A stretch of DNA of 64,000 bases from the NCBI RefSeq assembly GCF_900187395.1, contig NZ_FYEZ01000001.1, positions 992,001-1,056,000 of the forward strand, written 5' to 3'. The notes beneath the pieces were generated by a model. The model had not been told where the DNA came from, searched no databases, and saw nothing but the letters and a program-made list of their open reading frames with translations. A program made the position numbers and the translations under genes. Of this stretch, positions 17,308-25,973 are shown in pieces. How positions within the stretch are numbered: position 1 is the stretch's first letter; each line of letters begins with the position of its first letter. Source of the DNA: Kytococcus aerolatus. Lineage in GTDB: Bacteria; Actinomycetota; Actinomycetes; Actinomycetales; Dermatophilaceae.

Positions 17308-18039
17308 TCAGAGGGCCTTGCGCAGGTCCGTGTTCAGCTGGCTGATGACGTCCAGCGGGATGCCCTTGGGGCAGACCGCCGCACACTCACCGATGTTCGT
17401 GCAGCCGCCGAAGCCCTCCTCGTCGTGCTGGTTCACCATGTTCACCACGCGGGACTCGCGCTCCGGCTGGCCCTGCGGCAGCAGACCCAGGTGGGTCACC
17501 TTGGCGCCCAGGAAGAGCATGCCGGCCGCGTTCGGGCAGGCCGCCGCACAGGCGCCGCAGCCGATGCAGGTGGCGGCGTCGAACGCCCGGTCGGCGTCCT
17601 CCTTGCGCACCGGCACGGTGTTGGCGTCCACGGCGGCACCGGTGTTCACGGAGATGTAGCCACCGGAACCGATGATGCGGTCGTAGGACGAACGGTCGAC
17701 CACGAGGTCCTTGACCACCGGGAAGGCGTCCGCACGGAACGGCTCCAGGGTCAGGGTGTCGCCGTCCTTGAAGGAACGCATGTGCAGCTGGCAGAGGGTG
17801 GTGCGCTCCGGGCCGTGGGCGATGCCGTTGACCATGAAGCCACAGGCACCGCAGATGCCCTCGCGGCAGTCGGACTCGAAGGCCACCGGCTCCTCACCGG
17901 CCTCGGTGAGCTCCTCGTTGAGCACGTCGAGCATCTCCAGGAAGGACATGTCCTCGGTCACGCCGTCCACCTCGTAGGTGGCGAACTTCCCGCCGTCGTG
18001 CGCGCCGTCCTGGCGCCAGATCTTCAGGGTGATTCTCAC
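17308..18039 (-). CDS. sdhB: Succinate dehydrogenase iron-sulfur subunit
   Basis: 243 residues. [2Fe-2S] cluster ligands: [10 protein letters not shown] and the later LCQL. [4Fe-4S]: [13 protein letters not shown]. [3Fe-4S]: [14 protein letters not shown]. It passes electrons from the flavin subunit to the membrane quinone site. The GTG start overlaps the sdhA stop (GTGA). The gene ends the sdhCAB operon and is followed by a strong hairpin. Confidence 0.96.
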   Translation of the reverse strand: MRITLKIWRQDGAHDGGKFATYEVDGVTEDMSFLEMLDVLNEELTEAGEEPVAFESDCREGICGACGFMVNGIAHGPERTTLCQLHMRSFKDGDTLTLEPFRADAFPVVKDLVVDRSSYDRIIGSGGYISVNTGAAVDANTVPVRKEDADRAFDAATCIGCGACAAACPNAAGMLFLGAKVTHLGLLPQGQPERESRVVNMVNQHDEEGFGGCTNIGECAAVCPKGIPLDVISQLNTDLRKAL

Positions 18040-20189
18040 TTGTAGCTCCGCTGCTTCATCTCGATGGCGTTGTAGACGAGGTCCTCCTTGTGGAGCACCG
18101 GGGTGCTCCCGGCACCCGTGTACTCCCAGGCGGCCACGTAGGCGAACTCGTCGTCGTGGCGCAGGGCCTCACCGTCCTCGGTCTGCGACTCGGCACGGAA
18201 GTGACCACCGGCCGACTCCCGACGGTGCAGGGCGTCGATGCACATGAGCTCACCGAGCTCCAGGAAGTCGGCCACGCGGCCGGCCTTCTCGAGCGACTGG
18301 TTGAGCGTCGCGGCAGCGCCGGGCACCTTGACATTGGTCCAGAACTCCTCACGGAGCGCCCGGATCTTCTCGATGGCGGTGCGCAGGCCGGCGTCGCTGC
18401 GCTCCATGCCGCAGTACTCCCACATGATGGTGCCCAGCTCGCGGTGGATCGAGTCCACGCTGCGGGTCCCGTTGATGCTCAGGAGCTTCTCGACCCGCTC
18501 GGTCACCTCGCGCAGCGCCGCCTGGGCCTCGGGGTGGTCGGCGGTGACGCCGGACTGCCCCTCGGTGGCCAGGTAGTCGTTGATGGTGTTCGGCAGCACG
18601 AAGTACCCGTCGGCCAGACCCTGCATGAGCGCCGAGGCGCCGAGGCGGTTGCCGCCGTGGTCGGAGAAGTTCGCCTCGCCGGCCACGAACAGGCCCGGGA
18701 TGGTCGACTGCAGGTCGTAGTCCACCCAGAGGCCACCCATCGTGTAGTGGACGGCCGGGTAGATGCGCATCGGCACCTCGTAGGGGTTCTCACCCGTGAT
18801 GCGCTCGTACATGTCGAAGAGGTTGCCGTACTTGGCGGCCACCGCCTCCTGGCCCATCCGCTCGATGGCGCTGGCGAAGTCCAGGTAGACGCCACGGCGG
18901 ACCATGCGCTCCTCGCCGTCCGGACCGACCTCGGCGATGGCCGGGCCGACGCCGCGCCCCTCGTCGCACATGTTCTTCGCCTGTCGGGAGGCGATGTCAC
19001 GCGGCACGAGGTTTCCGAAGGCCGGGTAGATGCGCTCCAGGTAGTAGTCGCGCGCCTCCTCCGGGATCTCGCGGGGGTCCTTGTCGCAGTCCGCGGCGTC
19101 CTTCGGCACCCAGATGCGGCCGTCGTTGCGGAGCGACTCGGACATCAGGGTGAGCTTGGACTGCTTGTCACCGGACTGCGGGATGCAGGTCGGGTGGATC
19201 TGCGTGTAGCAGGGGTTGCCGAAGTAGGCACCCTTGCGGTGCGCACGCCACGCGGCGGTGACGTTGGAACCCATCGCGTTGGTGGAGAGGAAGAAGACGT
19301 TGCCGTAGCCGCCGGTGGCGAGCACGACCGCGTCGGCCATGTGGGTCTCGATCTCGCCGGTGCGCAGGTTGCGGGCGATGATGCCGCGCGCCTTGCCCTC
19401 GACGATGACCAGCTCGAGCATCTCGTGGGCGTTGAACATCTCCACGGTGCCGGCGCCGATCTGACGCTCCAGCGCCTGGTAGGCGCCGATGAGCAGCTGC
19501 TGACCCGTCTGGCCGCGGGCGTAGAAGGTGCGCTGCACCTGCACGCCACCGAAGGAGCGGTTGTCCAGCAGGCCGCCGTACTCGCGGGCGAAGGGCACGC
19601 CCTGGGCCACGCACTGGTCGATGATGTTCGCGGACACCTCGGCCAGGCGGTAGACGTTGGACTCGCGGGAGCGGTAGTCGCCGCCCTTCACCGTGTCGTA
19701 GAACAGGCGGTAGACCGAGTCGTTGTCGTTCTTGTAGTTCTTGGCGGCGTTGATGCCACCCTGCGCAGCGATCGAGTGCGCGCGGCGCGGCGAGTCCTGG
19801 TAGCAGAAGGACTTCACGTTGTAGCCGGCCTCGCCGAGGGTGGCACCCGCGGCGGCACCGGCCAGGCCGGTACCCACGATGATCACGTCGATCTTGCGGC
19901 GGTTGGCGGGGTTGACCAGCGAGGCCTCGAACTGGCGGCGCTGCCACATCGTCTCGACCGGGCCATCGGGGGCCTTCGTGTCGGCGATGGGGTCACCCTC
20001 GACCCAGAACTCGTTGGAGGCCGAGGCGTCCTTGTTGATCGGACGGGCGTCGGCGGGCGTGGCGCCGGCGGCGACCCCGTCGACGGTCGGCTGGGCCTGG
20101 CCGTCGACCACGGAGGCACCCTCCGCTGCGAGGGCCTCGTCCTTCTTCGAGCGCTTCCAGGGGGCGTTGTCCCCGAACAGTGTTGCCAT
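18036..20189 (-). CDS. sdhA: Succinate dehydrogenase flavoprotein subunit
   Basis: 717 residues. FAD-binding [17 protein letters not shown] begins near residue 104; the covalent-flavin His is in [15 protein letters not shown], and the substrate and capping-domain motifs ([26 protein letters not shown]) are present. It belongs to the non-classical group shared by Bacillus, Corynebacterium and Micrococcales. ATG with GGGAGGA eight bases upstream. About 50 Ala/Asp-rich residues precede the part that aligns with known relatives, an unusual extension. It sits between sdhC (21-bp gap) and sdhB (overlap). Confidence 0.96.
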   Translation of the reverse strand: MATLFGDNAPWKRSKKDEALAAEGASVVDGQAQPTVDGVAAGATPADARPINKDASASNEFWVEGDPIADTKAPDGPVETMWQRRQFEASLVNPANRRKIDVIIVGTGLAGAAAGATLGEAGYNVKSFCYQDSPRRAHSIAAQGGINAAKNYKNDNDSVYRLFYDTVKGGDYRSRESNVYRLAEVSANIIDQCVAQGVPFAREYGGLLDNRSFGGVQVQRTFYARGQTGQQLLIGAYQALERQIGAGTVEMFNAHEMLELVIVEGKARGIIARNLRTGEIETHMADAVVLATGGYGNVFFLSTNAMGSNVTAAWRAHRKGAYFGNPCYTQIHPTCIPQSGDKQSKLTLMSESLRNDGRIWVPKDAADCDKDPREIPEEARDYYLERIYPAFGNLVPRDIASRQAKNMCDEGRGVGPAIAEVGPDGEERMVRRGVYLDFASAIERMGQEAVAAKYGNLFDMYERITGENPYEVPMRIYPAVHYTMGGLWVDYDLQSTIPGLFVAGEANFSDHGGNRLGASALMQGLADGYFVLPNTINDYLATEGQSGVTADHPEAQAALREVTERVEKLLSINGTRSVDSIHRELGTIMWEYCGMERSDAGLRTAIEKIRALREEFWTNVKVPGAAATLNQSLEKAGRVADFLELGELMCIDALHRRESAGGHFRAESQTEDGEALRHDDEFAYVAAWEYTGAGSTPVLHKEDLVYNAIEMKQRSYK

Positions 20190-20210
20190 GGTGATTGTCC
20201 TCCCGGAGCG

Positions 20211-20906
20211 TCAGTTGACGAGATCGAAGAACACGGCCACCGGCGGCACGAGGAAGCCCACCACGACAACAGCCGCGAGGAGGGCGCCGACCGTGCGGAG
20301 GGCCGGGGTGTTCTTGGCGGACGTGAGACCCAGGGTCTGCATCGAGGAGAAGAAACCGTGGTGGATGTGCATGCCCAGGGCGATCATCGCCAGGACGTAG
20401 ATCAGGACGACCCACCAGATCTCGAAGTTCTCCACGTACATCTGGGCCGGGCTGGCGAAGCCGCCGGCCGGCTCGATGGTCTTCGTCGTGAAATGCAGCA
20501 GATGGAAGATGATGAAGAGCAGCAGCGCGATGCCGCCCCAGCGCATGGTGCGCGAGCTCAGCGTGGAGGTGAGCGACTTCTTCACCGCGTAGCGGGTGCC
20601 GCGAGCCTTCTGGGCGCGCCCCATGAGGCGCAACGCCATGACCACGTGGGCGAGGAGCAGCAGGAGCAGCACGATGCGGACGAGCCACAGCGCGCCCTCG
20701 TGCGGGAGGATGGGCTCGCCCATCGTCCGGAGGTGGTGCGCGTAGGAGTCGAACGCCTCGTGCGACTGGAGGATCTTGAGATTCCCCAGCATGTGCGCGA
20801 TGACGAAGCCGATGAACACGAGGCCGGAGACCGCCATGAGGATCTTGTTCCAGATCGTCGTGGTGGTGGCCGACCGCTTTGCCGGTGCCGAAGTATGAGG
20901 TGCCAC
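20211..20906 (-). CDS. sdhC: Succinate dehydrogenase cytochrome b subunit
   Basis: 231 residues with five hydrophobic helices, as in the single-anchor, di-heme succinate:quinone reductases (about 200-250 residues). Candidate haem-ligand histidines lie in FVIAHMLGN, YAHHLRT, LLLAHVVM, IIFHLLHF and LGMHIHHGF. It anchors SdhAB to the membrane and reduces menaquinone. GTG start eight bases after a TAGAAT box, hence probably leaderless. Operon sdhC-sdhA-sdhB. Confidence 0.93.
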   Translation of the reverse strand: MAPHTSAPAKRSATTTTIWNKILMAVSGLVFIGFVIAHMLGNLKILQSHEAFDSYAHHLRTMGEPILPHEGALWLVRIVLLLLLLAHVVMALRLMGRAQKARGTRYAVKKSLTSTLSSRTMRWGGIALLLFIIFHLLHFTTKTIEPAGGFASPAQMYVENFEIWWVVLIYVLAMIALGMHIHHGFFSSMQTLGLTSAKNTPALRTVGALLAAVVVVGFLVPPVAVFFDLVN

Positions 20907-20914
20907 GAAGCCGG

Positions 20915-20920
20915 ATTCTA
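20915..20920 (-). promoter_or_regulatory. -10 box TAGAAT of the sdhCAB operon, leaderless
   Basis: Reads TAGAAT on the reverse strand, eight bases before the GTG at 20906, without a ribosome-binding site. Confidence 0.65.
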
Positions 20921-20930
20921 GGCGCTGTGG

Positions 20931-20955
20931 GGTGAGTCACCGGGTGAGGGTCACC
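20931..20955. promoter_or_regulatory. Two adjacent GGTGA...TCACC palindromes in the sdhC/mannosyltransferase divergent promoter
   Basis: GGTGAGTCACC at 20931-20941 and GGTGAGGGTCACC at 20943-20955 stand side by side. The first overlaps the expected -35 region of the sdh promoter, so they look like operators for a dimeric repressor or activator. The regulator is unknown. Confidence 0.4.
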
Positions 20956-20977
20956 TACCCGGCGTGCCGGGCCGCCC

Positions 20978-20983
20978 TAGGAT
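20978..20983 (+). promoter_or_regulatory. -10 box TAGGAT of a likely leaderless transcript
   Basis: TAGGAT, seven bases, then the ATG at 20991; no Shine-Dalgarno sequence. Confidence 0.6.
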
Positions 20984-20990
20984 GCGCCTC

Positions 20991-22604
20991 ATGCGCCCCT
21001 CACCGCACGCTGCCACGGGCCTGGAGCAGCGTCTCCAGGTGGACCTCCTGGGACCGTTAGCGGCCACCGGGGCCCGGGCGCGCCGGATCGCCCGCTGGGC
21101 GTGGATCGGCCCCCTGCTGTGCATGCTGGTGGGCGGCGGCCTGCGCGTCTGGCACCTGGACCAGCCGCACCAGCTCGTGTTCGACGAGACCTACTACGTG
21201 AAGCACGCCTGGTCGGTGGCCCAGTGGGGCTACGAGCGCAACAAGCCCGAGGGCATGGAGGAGCCGGACGAGCACTTCACGACGGGCAACTGGGAGACCG
21301 TCTACGCCGACGAGGCGGACTTCGTGGTCCACCCGCCGGTCGGGAAGCTCGTCATCGCCGCCGGGGAGATCCCCTTCGGCATCGAGTCCTCCTTCGGCTG
21401 GCGGGTCTCGGTGTGGGTGCTGGGGACGCTGTCGATCCTCGTCGTCGGGCGGGTCGGCTGGCAGCTCACCGGCTCGGCCACCCTGGCGACCCTCGCCTCC
21501 TTCCTCACCATGCTCGAAGGTCACCACTTCGTGCACTCCCGGACCGGCCTGCTCGACATCGTGCTCATGTTCTTCGTGCTGGTCGGCTTCTGGATGCTGC
21601 TGCTGGACCGGACCGCCTCCCGCCGCCTGCTCGCCCGGAAGGTGGCCGCCCTGCACGGGGACGACCCGTCCCGGTGGGGACGGGTGACGGCACCGGCGGG
21701 GATGGCGCTGGGGCCGTGGCTGGGGCTGCGCCCCTACCGGTGGGCGGCCGGCCTCTCGCTCGGCCTGGCCGCCGGCGTGAAGTGGTCCGGCCTGTACGCC
21801 CTGGCGGCCTTCGGGCTCATGACCGTGCTCTGGGACGTCATGGCCCGCCGGCGGGTGGGGGTGCTGCGACCGTGGGCGGCCGGGCTCCTCCTGCGCGACG
21901 GCCCGTCGGCCTTCCTTGTGTACTGCGGGTCGGCCCTGGCGGCCTACCTGGCCGGGTGGGCCGTGTGGTTCCGGACGCCGGACGCGTACATGCGCCAGTG
22001 GGCGGTGGAGAACCCCGGCGAGGGGGTGACCTGGCTGCCGGCGCCGCTGCGCTCGCTGTGGGAGTACCACGTGAAGATGTACGACTTCCACGTCGGCCTG
22101 GTGAGCGACCACACCTACCGCTCGAGCCCCTGGAGCTGGCCGCTGCAGCTGCGTCCCACCTCGTTCTTCTACGAGACGAAGACCCTCGGCCAGGACGGCT
22201 GCGCGGTGGAGAAGTGCTCCAAGGCGATCAGCTCGGTGGGCTCGATCTCCATCTGGTGGGTGGCCACGCTCGGGCTGTTCGTCCTCGCCTTCTGGTGGCT
22301 CACGCAGCGCGACTGGCGGGCCGGCGCGGTGCTCGTCGGCTTCCTGTCCGGCTGGCTCCCCTGGCTGTCGGTGCAGCACCGCACGATCTACCAGTTCTAC
22401 TCGATCGCCTTCGAGCCCTTCATGGTGCTGGCCGTGGTGCTGGTCCTGGGCCTCGTGCTGCGACAGCGCTGGGGGGTCCCGGCGGTGGCCGGCTACCTGA
22501 CGCTCGTGGTGCTGAACTTCTGGTGGTTCTGGCCGGTGTGGACCGCGCAGGTCATCCCCTACGACGCGTGGCGCGCCCGGATGTGGTTCGACAGCTGGAT
22601 CTGA
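20991..22604 (+). CDS. Dolichyl-phosphate-mannose-protein mannosyltransferase (GT39)
   Basis: 537 residues with about ten membrane helices. The catalytic acidic pair is in VFDETYYVKHAW (about residues 54-65) at the start of the first extracytoplasmic loop, as in PMT enzymes and mycobacterial Rv1002c. Further family marks are VVHPPVGKLVI, LEGHHFVHSRTGLLDI and GLAAGVKWSGLYALAA. It transfers mannose from polyprenyl phosphate to Ser/Thr of secreted proteins. Many lipoproteins with Ser/Thr-rich linkers in this window (3.3, 4.6, 59.8 kb) are plausible substrates (inference). The ATG at 20991 was chosen for the -10 box. Confidence 0.93.
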   Translation: MRPSPHAATGLEQRLQVDLLGPLAATGARARRIARWAWIGPLLCMLVGGGLRVWHLDQPHQLVFDETYYVKHAWSVAQWGYERNKPEGMEEPDEHFTTGNWETVYADEADFVVHPPVGKLVIAAGEIPFGIESSFGWRVSVWVLGTLSILVVGRVGWQLTGSATLATLASFLTMLEGHHFVHSRTGLLDIVLMFFVLVGFWMLLLDRTASRRLLARKVAALHGDDPSRWGRVTAPAGMALGPWLGLRPYRWAAGLSLGLAAGVKWSGLYALAAFGLMTVLWDVMARRRVGVLRPWAAGLLLRDGPSAFLVYCGSALAAYLAGWAVWFRTPDAYMRQWAVENPGEGVTWLPAPLRSLWEYHVKMYDFHVGLVSDHTYRSSPWSWPLQLRPTSFFYETKTLGQDGCAVEKCSKAISSVGSISIWWVATLGLFVLAFWWLTQRDWRAGAVLVGFLSGWLPWLSVQHRTIYQFYSIAFEPFMVLAVVLVLGLVLRQRWGVPAVAGYLTLVVLNFWWFWPVWTAQVIPYDAWRARMWFDSWI

Positions 22605-22632
22605 GCCGCCCGCCCGGCGCCGGGCGGCTCAG
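22601..22632. terminator. Bidirectional terminator overlapping both stop codons
   Basis: CTGAGCCGCCCG (22601-22612) and CGGGCGGCTCAG (22621-22632) form a perfect 12-bp stem with an 8-base loop, containing the stop codons of both convergent genes. Confidence 0.8.
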
Positions 22633-24311
22633 GCCGCCCGGCTGAACTGGCCGACGAGCTCCGGGCTGGCGGCCCGCAGGAGGCGCACCGCGTCCTCCAT
22701 CGGCAGGTTCTCCAGGGTGTGCGCCTCCCCGCCCCCGGCGAGGGTCGCGGTCACCGAGCAGAGGCCCAGCCGGCGCTGGAAGAAGGACTCGTTCACCACC
22801 CAGCCGAGGATGCCGTCCTTCTCCAGCACCAGGTGGTGGCGGAGGATCGCCCCGGAGCGGAAGTACACGTGGTGGTCGGTCACCCCGTGGCCCAGGGTGC
22901 GCCAGGCCGGGTACACCGGCACCAGGAAGAGCACGGCCATGGCGAGCGCCCAGGCCCACGGCCAGGCCACCAGCGGCAGCCCGAGCCAGCCGGTGGACGG
23001 GGCGTCCGGGATCGACCACAGGAGGGCCGAGCCCGCGGCAGCCGGCAGGATCCCCAGCCAGAACAGGCCCACCAGGGCCCCCACCGCCATGCGCCGCAGG
23101 GCCCGGGGGCCGTGGCTCACCAGCGGCAGGTCGAAGAGGTCGACCGGTGTGGCGCGGTCCTCGCCGCTGTCGAGCACCCGGACGGCCAACCGGCGGGTCT
23201 CGTCGCGGTGCACCACGGGGAGGACCTCGACCGAGCCCCCCTCGGCGCCGGTCACCAGGGCCTGCAGCGAGGCGCCTCGCTGCCAGCGTTGCTGCCACGG
23301 CTCGATGACGTGGACGCCGCGGATCCGCCGCTCCTCCATGGAATTCGAGCGGGTGGTCGTCAGTCCGCGACGGACGCGGAGGGTGCCCCGCCCGGTGCGC
23401 TCCACGACGACTCCCCACCACGAGACCACGTAGGCGATCGTCGAGAAGAGTGCGGCGACCAGGACGCCGGCCGCGAGGGCCCCCGCCAGGAAGCCCCAGA
23501 GCCCCAGGTTCTCCACCACCTGCGCGACCCTCCCACCGATCGCCCGGCCGACGGCGGAGCCGATGATCTCGTCGGCGAACTGGGAGAACACACCGAGCGC
23601 CGCAGCCGCCACGAGCATCCCGCTGCCCCCCAGCGGTCCGAAGCGCACCCACCCGGGGCGCCAGCGGGCCAGCACCTCCTCGGCCGGGGCCTCCTCGGGC
23701 TCGCCGGGGGCGTCGGCGGGAAGGTGCGGGGCGGCAGCCGCACCGGGATCGGCCGTGGCGACGGGCCCGCCCCCGGCGGTGGGGCCGGCCGCCTCCGCCC
23801 GGGCGACCTGCGAGCGCCACAGCAGGCTGCGGCGCAGGTCGTCGGCCTCCTGGACCGGGAGGCCCTCGACCTCGACCTGCTCGTCGTCCACCCCGGTGCC
23901 GAGGGTGACCTTGCGCAGCCGGAGCACCCGCATGAGGACGTTGCCCTCGATGTCGACGGTGCGGACCCGCTCCAGGCGGGTGGTCGTGTTCACCCGGAAC
24001 AGCCAGCCCTGCCGGATCTCCAGGGTGTCCTCGGTGATGCGGAAGCGGAAGGTCAGATACTGCGAGAGGGTGACGAGCACCGCCACCACCGCGGCGATGC
24101 CGGCGCTGACGAGCTGCCCCACCGCGTTGCCCGAGTTGGTGAAGAGCACCACCAGGAGCAGCGGCAGCAGCGAGCCCGCCAGCCGGACCGGGTGGACCAG
24201 CAGCATCCGCGGGTCCTGCCGGCGCCAGGGGAGATCGACCGGGGCGGGCGGGTGGTCTTCGGGCGGGTGCTCCGCGGGTCCGGGGGCGCCCCAGCCCATC
24301 GGCGTGCTCAC
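22629..24311 (-). CDS. Membrane protein with repeated bacterial PH domains (YdbT-like)
   Basis: 560 residues. Pairs of membrane helices (around residues 45-85, 240-300 and 405-455) alternate with three soluble bPH2 domains, each starting with a beta strand pattern such as YLTFRFRITEDTLEIRQGWL or TGRGTLRVRRGLTTTRSNSM. Residues 165-225 form an Ala/Pro/Glu-rich linker. YdbT with its partner YdbS was linked to resistance to certain bacteriocins and stress in Bacillus; the role here is unknown. The GTG start overlaps the upstream PH-domain gene (GTGA), so the two proteins are likely partners. Confidence 0.82.
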   Translation of the reverse strand: MSTPMGWGAPGPAEHPPEDHPPAPVDLPWRRQDPRMLLVHPVRLAGSLLPLLLVVLFTNSGNAVGQLVSAGIAAVVAVLVTLSQYLTFRFRITEDTLEIRQGWLFRVNTTTRLERVRTVDIEGNVLMRVLRLRKVTLGTGVDDEQVEVEGLPVQEADDLRRSLLWRSQVARAEAAGPTAGGGPVATADPGAAAAPHLPADAPGEPEEAPAEEVLARWRPGWVRFGPLGGSGMLVAAAALGVFSQFADEIIGSAVGRAIGGRVAQVVENLGLWGFLAGALAAGVLVAALFSTIAYVVSWWGVVVERTGRGTLRVRRGLTTTRSNSMEERRIRGVHVIEPWQQRWQRGASLQALVTGAEGGSVEVLPVVHRDETRRLAVRVLDSGEDRATPVDLFDLPLVSHGPRALRRMAVGALVGLFWLGILPAAAGSALLWSIPDAPSTGWLGLPLVAWPWAWALAMAVLFLVPVYPAWRTLGHGVTDHHVYFRSGAILRHHLVLEKDGILGWVVNESFFQRRLGLCSVTATLAGGGEAHTLENLPMEDAVRLLRAASPELVGQFSRAA

Positions 24312-24907
24312 GTGCCGTCCCCCCGCACGGCGGCCGCCGCGTGGGTGAGCTGCTCGAGCAGGGCCTCGGCGCGTGCCTCGTCGAGCGCCTCGATGCTCAC
24401 GTTCCCGGCCGAGGAGGCGGTGGTGATCTTCACGTCGGTCAGCCCGAAGTGGCGCATGAGCGGCCCCCGGGAGGTGTCCACCGTCTGGATGCGGGCCAGC
24501 GGCAGCATCCGCCGCTCGATGTTCAGCCAGCCCCGGCGGGTGTAGACGGCCTCCGGGGTGGCCTCCCAGCGGGCGATCCGGTAGCGCAGACCGGGCATGA
24601 GCAGGGTGACCGTGGCCTCCGCGGCCAGGAGCACCCCGGCGATCGCCCACGCCCACCACGGCGGAGCGGCGGACCCCAGCAGCCACCAGCCGCCGAGCGT
24701 CACGACCGCGACGACCAGCAGCACCGCGCAGGTGATGAGGTGCCCCACCCGCCAGTACTGCGGGGCCCGCTCGGAGACGCGGTGACGGGGCTCGTCGAGG
24801 ACAACGACCTCGTCCCGCCCCGAGGGGGCGATGAGCTGTTCGGTGGCGGGGAGGCCGGGGGTCACCCGGTCGGGGAGGTCGAGGGTCACCCGGACATTGT
24901 GGCGCAT
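24308..24907 (-). CDS. Small PH-domain membrane protein (YdbS-like)
   Basis: 199 residues from ATG 24907, which has AGGAGG just upstream; longer starts lack a site. Two hydrophobic helices around residues 55-100 are followed by one bPH2 domain (YRIARWEATPEAVYTRRGWL, then MLPLARIQTVDTSRGPLMR). This is the standard partner of the YdbT-like protein encoded next. Divergent from the flavin monooxygenase gene. Confidence 0.82.
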   Translation of the reverse strand: MRHNVRVTLDLPDRVTPGLPATEQLIAPSGRDEVVVLDEPRHRVSERAPQYWRVGHLITCAVLLVVAVVTLGGWWLLGSAAPPWWAWAIAGVLLAAEATVTLLMPGLRYRIARWEATPEAVYTRRGWLNIERRMLPLARIQTVDTSRGPLMRHFGLTDVKITTASSAGNVSIEALDEARAEALLEQLTHAAAAVRGDGT

Positions 24908-24956
24908 CCGCCCCTCCTGGACGGCATACACCGGGCCGCGGAGGCGTTCTGGGGAC

Positions 24957-25970
24957 ATGGCTCTCACCGATCGTCCGCTGCTCTCCGTCCTCGACCTCGT
25001 CCCCCGCTCGCAGGGGATGACCCCGCAGGAGGCGATCGCCGCCTCCCGGGCGCTCGCACAGGATCTCGACGAGGCCGGCTACCACCGGTTGTGGATGGCC
25101 GAGCATCACGGCTCGGAGGCCTTCATGAGCTCGGCTACCTCGCTGCTCCTGGGCCACGTGGCCGAGCACACCGACCGGATCCGGCTGGGCTCCGGCGGCG
25201 TCATGCTGCCCAACCACAGCCCGCTCATGGTGGCCGAGTACTACGGCACGCTGGCGACTATCCACGGCGACCGCTTCGACCTTGGGCTGGGCCGGGCGCC
25301 GGGCACGGACCCGATGACGGCCGCGGCTCTCTCCCGGGGCAGCGCCCACCTGCCGGACTTCGCCCGGGAGGTCGGCGAGCTGCACGCGTACCTCGGGGCG
25401 CCACGCTCCGGGGCGCGGGTGCGTGCCCTGCCCGGTGAGGGCACGGCGGTGCCGCTGTGGATGCTGGGCTCCTCGACCGGGGGCGCGCAGGTGGCGGCGG
25501 CGCTGGGGCTGCCCTTCAGCTTCGCCTCGCACTTCGCACCGCAGCAGCTGGAGATGGCCCTGCAGGTGTATCGCGAGCACTTCGACGCCGAGGCCGAGAC
25601 CGCCCAGGTGGAGCGGCCGTACACGATGGCCGGGATCAACGTCCTCGTGGCGCCCACCCGGGAGGAGGCCGAGTACCTGTTCACCTCCTCGCAGCTCATG
25701 GCCGCACGCATCCGCACCGGGCAGCCGGCCCCGGTGGATCCGCCGGTGGAGGACCTCGCCAGCGCGGTACCCGAGGAGCTGCTCTCGATGACGGCCGACT
25801 TCCACCGGGTGCGGGCGGTGGGCACCCCGTCCGAGGTGGTGGCCCAGCTCGAGTCCTTCGCCGCCCAGCACCAGCTCGACGAGCTGATCATCACCACGTA
25901 CACCCACGACCCGGAGCTGCGCCGCCGTTCCTTCCGGCTGCTGGCCGAGGAGTGGGGCCTGCCCGGCTGA
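24957..25970 (+). CDS. LLM-class flavin-dependent oxidoreductase (luciferase-like)
   Basis: 337 residues. TIM-barrel family marks: LSVLDLVPRSQG at the start, YHRLWMAEHHG, IRLGSGGVMLPNHSPL and RFDLGLGRAPGTD, then PLWMLGSSTGGAQVAAALGLPF. This is the MsnO8-type subgroup using FMNH2 supplied by a separate reductase. Substrate unknown. ATG at 24957 was chosen because the family begins directly at the LSVLD strand. Its stop is three bases from the convergent RecQ stop, with no hairpin between them. Confidence 0.88.
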   Translation: MALTDRPLLSVLDLVPRSQGMTPQEAIAASRALAQDLDEAGYHRLWMAEHHGSEAFMSSATSLLLGHVAEHTDRIRLGSGGVMLPNHSPLMVAEYYGTLATIHGDRFDLGLGRAPGTDPMTAAALSRGSAHLPDFAREVGELHAYLGAPRSGARVRALPGEGTAVPLWMLGSSTGGAQVAAALGLPFSFASHFAPQQLEMALQVYREHFDAEAETAQVERPYTMAGINVLVAPTREEAEYLFTSSQLMAARIRTGQPAPVDPPVEDLASAVPEELLSMTADFHRVRAVGTPSEVVAQLESFAAQHQLDELIITTYTHDPELRRRSFRLLAEEWGLPG

Positions 25971-25973
25971 CCC

